From the NCBI RefSeq assembly GCF_004296935.1, contig NZ_SCVH01000010.1, positions 1 to 41,797 on the forward strand: a stretch of DNA of 41,797 nucleotides, in the 5' to 3' direction. A program made the translations under genes and the position numbers. Positions 41,338-41,797 of this stretch are shown in pieces (position 1 is the first letter of the stretch; each line of letters starts with the position of its first letter). The DNA is from Reyranella sp. (GTDB lineage Bacteria; Pseudomonadota; Alphaproteobacteria; Reyranellales; Reyranellaceae). The notes beneath the pieces are model-generated. The model searched no databases. It was not told the origin of the DNA and saw only the letters and a list, made by a program, of their open reading frames with translations.

Positions 41338-41386
41338 CGCAGCGCACAAATTCATGTTGCAACGCACCATGGCGACCCCATATATC
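41338..41386 (+). promoter_or_regulatory. Phasin promoter with PhaR-like operator half sites
   Basis: TTGCAA (41357-41362) and TATATC (41381-41386) have an 18-bp spacer and point to the phasin at 41459. TGCAACGCA (41358-41366) is a TGC-N3-GCA palindrome, like the core bound by PhaR repressors of phasin genes, and overlaps the -35 box. A weaker CGCAGCGCA lies 20 bp upstream (41338-41346), two helical turns away. Confidence 0.4.
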
Positions 41387-41458
41387 GCCCAAGAGGCACG
41401 GGGGGAGACCCCTCGGGGCTCGACCATTCGAACTACAACACAACGGCAGGACTTACAC

Positions 41459-41797
41459 ATGACCACGACCAACACCGCCGCGCTCGACACCGTGATCGAG
41501 CACGCCACCGAAACCACCAAGGCCGCCGGCGAGCGCGTCCGCGAGTTCGCCCAGATCGGCGTCCGCAAGGCGACCGAAGGCTTCGAGCAGATCAGCAAAG
41601 CCGCGCAGACCGCGTCGGAAGAGCTGAACAGCCAACTCAACCAGGCTCGTGACGGCGCCACCAAGGCCAGCCTCAAGCTTCTCGAGGTCGCCAAGGAAGA
41701 CACCGACGCCGGCTTCGCCGCGCTGAACGCCTTCTTCGCCGCCAAGTCGCCGATCGAGGCGTTCGACGTCTCGGCCAAGTACTGGCGCGGCCGCCTG
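41459..41797 (+). CDS. Phasin-family protein, cut by the window end
   Basis: 113 codons visible, open at the right edge. The sequence is amphipathic helix: TNTAALDTVIEHATETTKAA, QIGVRKATEGFEQISKAAQT, and the C-terminal SLKLLEVAKEDTDAGFAALN followed by FFAAKSPIEAFDV, which is typical of alphaproteobacterial phasins. The real C-terminus lies outside the window. A weak GGCAGGACTT precedes the ATG. It is probably the main phasin, regulated through the site at 41358; the phasin at 38455 is more distant in sequence. Confidence 0.85.
   Translation, partial: MTTTNTAALDTVIEHATETTKAAGERVREFAQIGVRKATEGFEQISKAAQTASEELNSQLNQARDGATKASLKLLEVAKEDTDAGFAALNAFFAAKSPIEAFDVSAKYWRGRL

Noticed and set aside
1-41797. 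CRISPR arrays, tRNA or rRNA genes, phage or conjugation genes
   Set aside because: No regularly spaced repeat array, clover-leaf-like sequence or recognisable mobility gene was seen in reading both strands.

Overview
The window is about 42 kb of GC-rich, gene-dense chromosome from an alphaproteobacterium. The GC-biased third positions, TrmFO, two isolated acyl carrier proteins, phasins, a CYP102-type P450 and small GC-rich palindromic repeats between genes all fit that class. A Reyranella- or Rhizobiales-like genome is my best guess from gene content; no rRNA, tRNA or ribosomal protein is present to confirm it. I see no intact transposase, integrase, phage or CRISPR array.

Layout. Positions 1-8660 hold a PuuD-type membrane protein, a phytoene-synthase-like protein followed by an alpha/beta hydrolase and a luciferase-like oxidoreductase, an MDR reductase, a patatin lipase, a TPR protein and a frameshifted hydrolase. 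Positions 8690-12440 are the most disturbed part: a duplicated cobF/GFA junction has decayed reciprocally (intact GFA beside a cobF stump, intact cobF beside a GFA stump). Between the two copies lie a BrnA-antitoxin-like remnant and a DUF1326/DUF2182 pair rich in Cys and Met. Positions 12440-12690 carry a promoter-terminator unit that may be a small RNA, and a 16-bp direct repeat. Positions 12690-18110 hold MATE, ACP and trmFO on the minus strand, then two tandemly duplicated Rid-family genes with duplicated promoters, a hydrolase with a Cys nucleophile and a secreted nuclease. Positions 18120-23690 include a LysE exporter, an orphan two-domain ArsA and nadE ending in a 25-bp stem repeat. Positions 23850-33180 carry a Tat-exported beta-carbonic anhydrase, a second ACP with a basic tail, a P-loop kinase, a nitronate monooxygenase, a maleate-isomerase-like protein, and a three-gene run ending in an NRAMP-related transporter. 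After these come a GST, a hydrolase, an amber-interrupted histidine phosphatase and a 3-hydroxyisobutyrate-dehydrogenase-type reductase. Positions 33260-41797 hold an HTH/DUF433 protein, a CYP102 fusion overlapping a DUF445 protein, and a storage-lipid block: phasin, hydrolase, wax ester synthase/DGAT and a second phasin running off the end.

How the genes work together. Most are housekeeping or lipid/xenobiotic enzymes in short operons. The clearest functional grouping is the 3' block, where phasins and a WS/DGAT point to neutral-lipid or polyhydroxyalkanoate granules, with a possible PhaR-type operator before the last phasin. The upstream fatty-acid-hydroxylase-type P450 lacks the carboxylate-anchoring residues of CYP102A1. 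Least explained are the DUF1326/DUF2182 pair, the promoter-terminator unit at 12446-12544, and the NRAMP-related transporter with non-canonical metal-site motifs.
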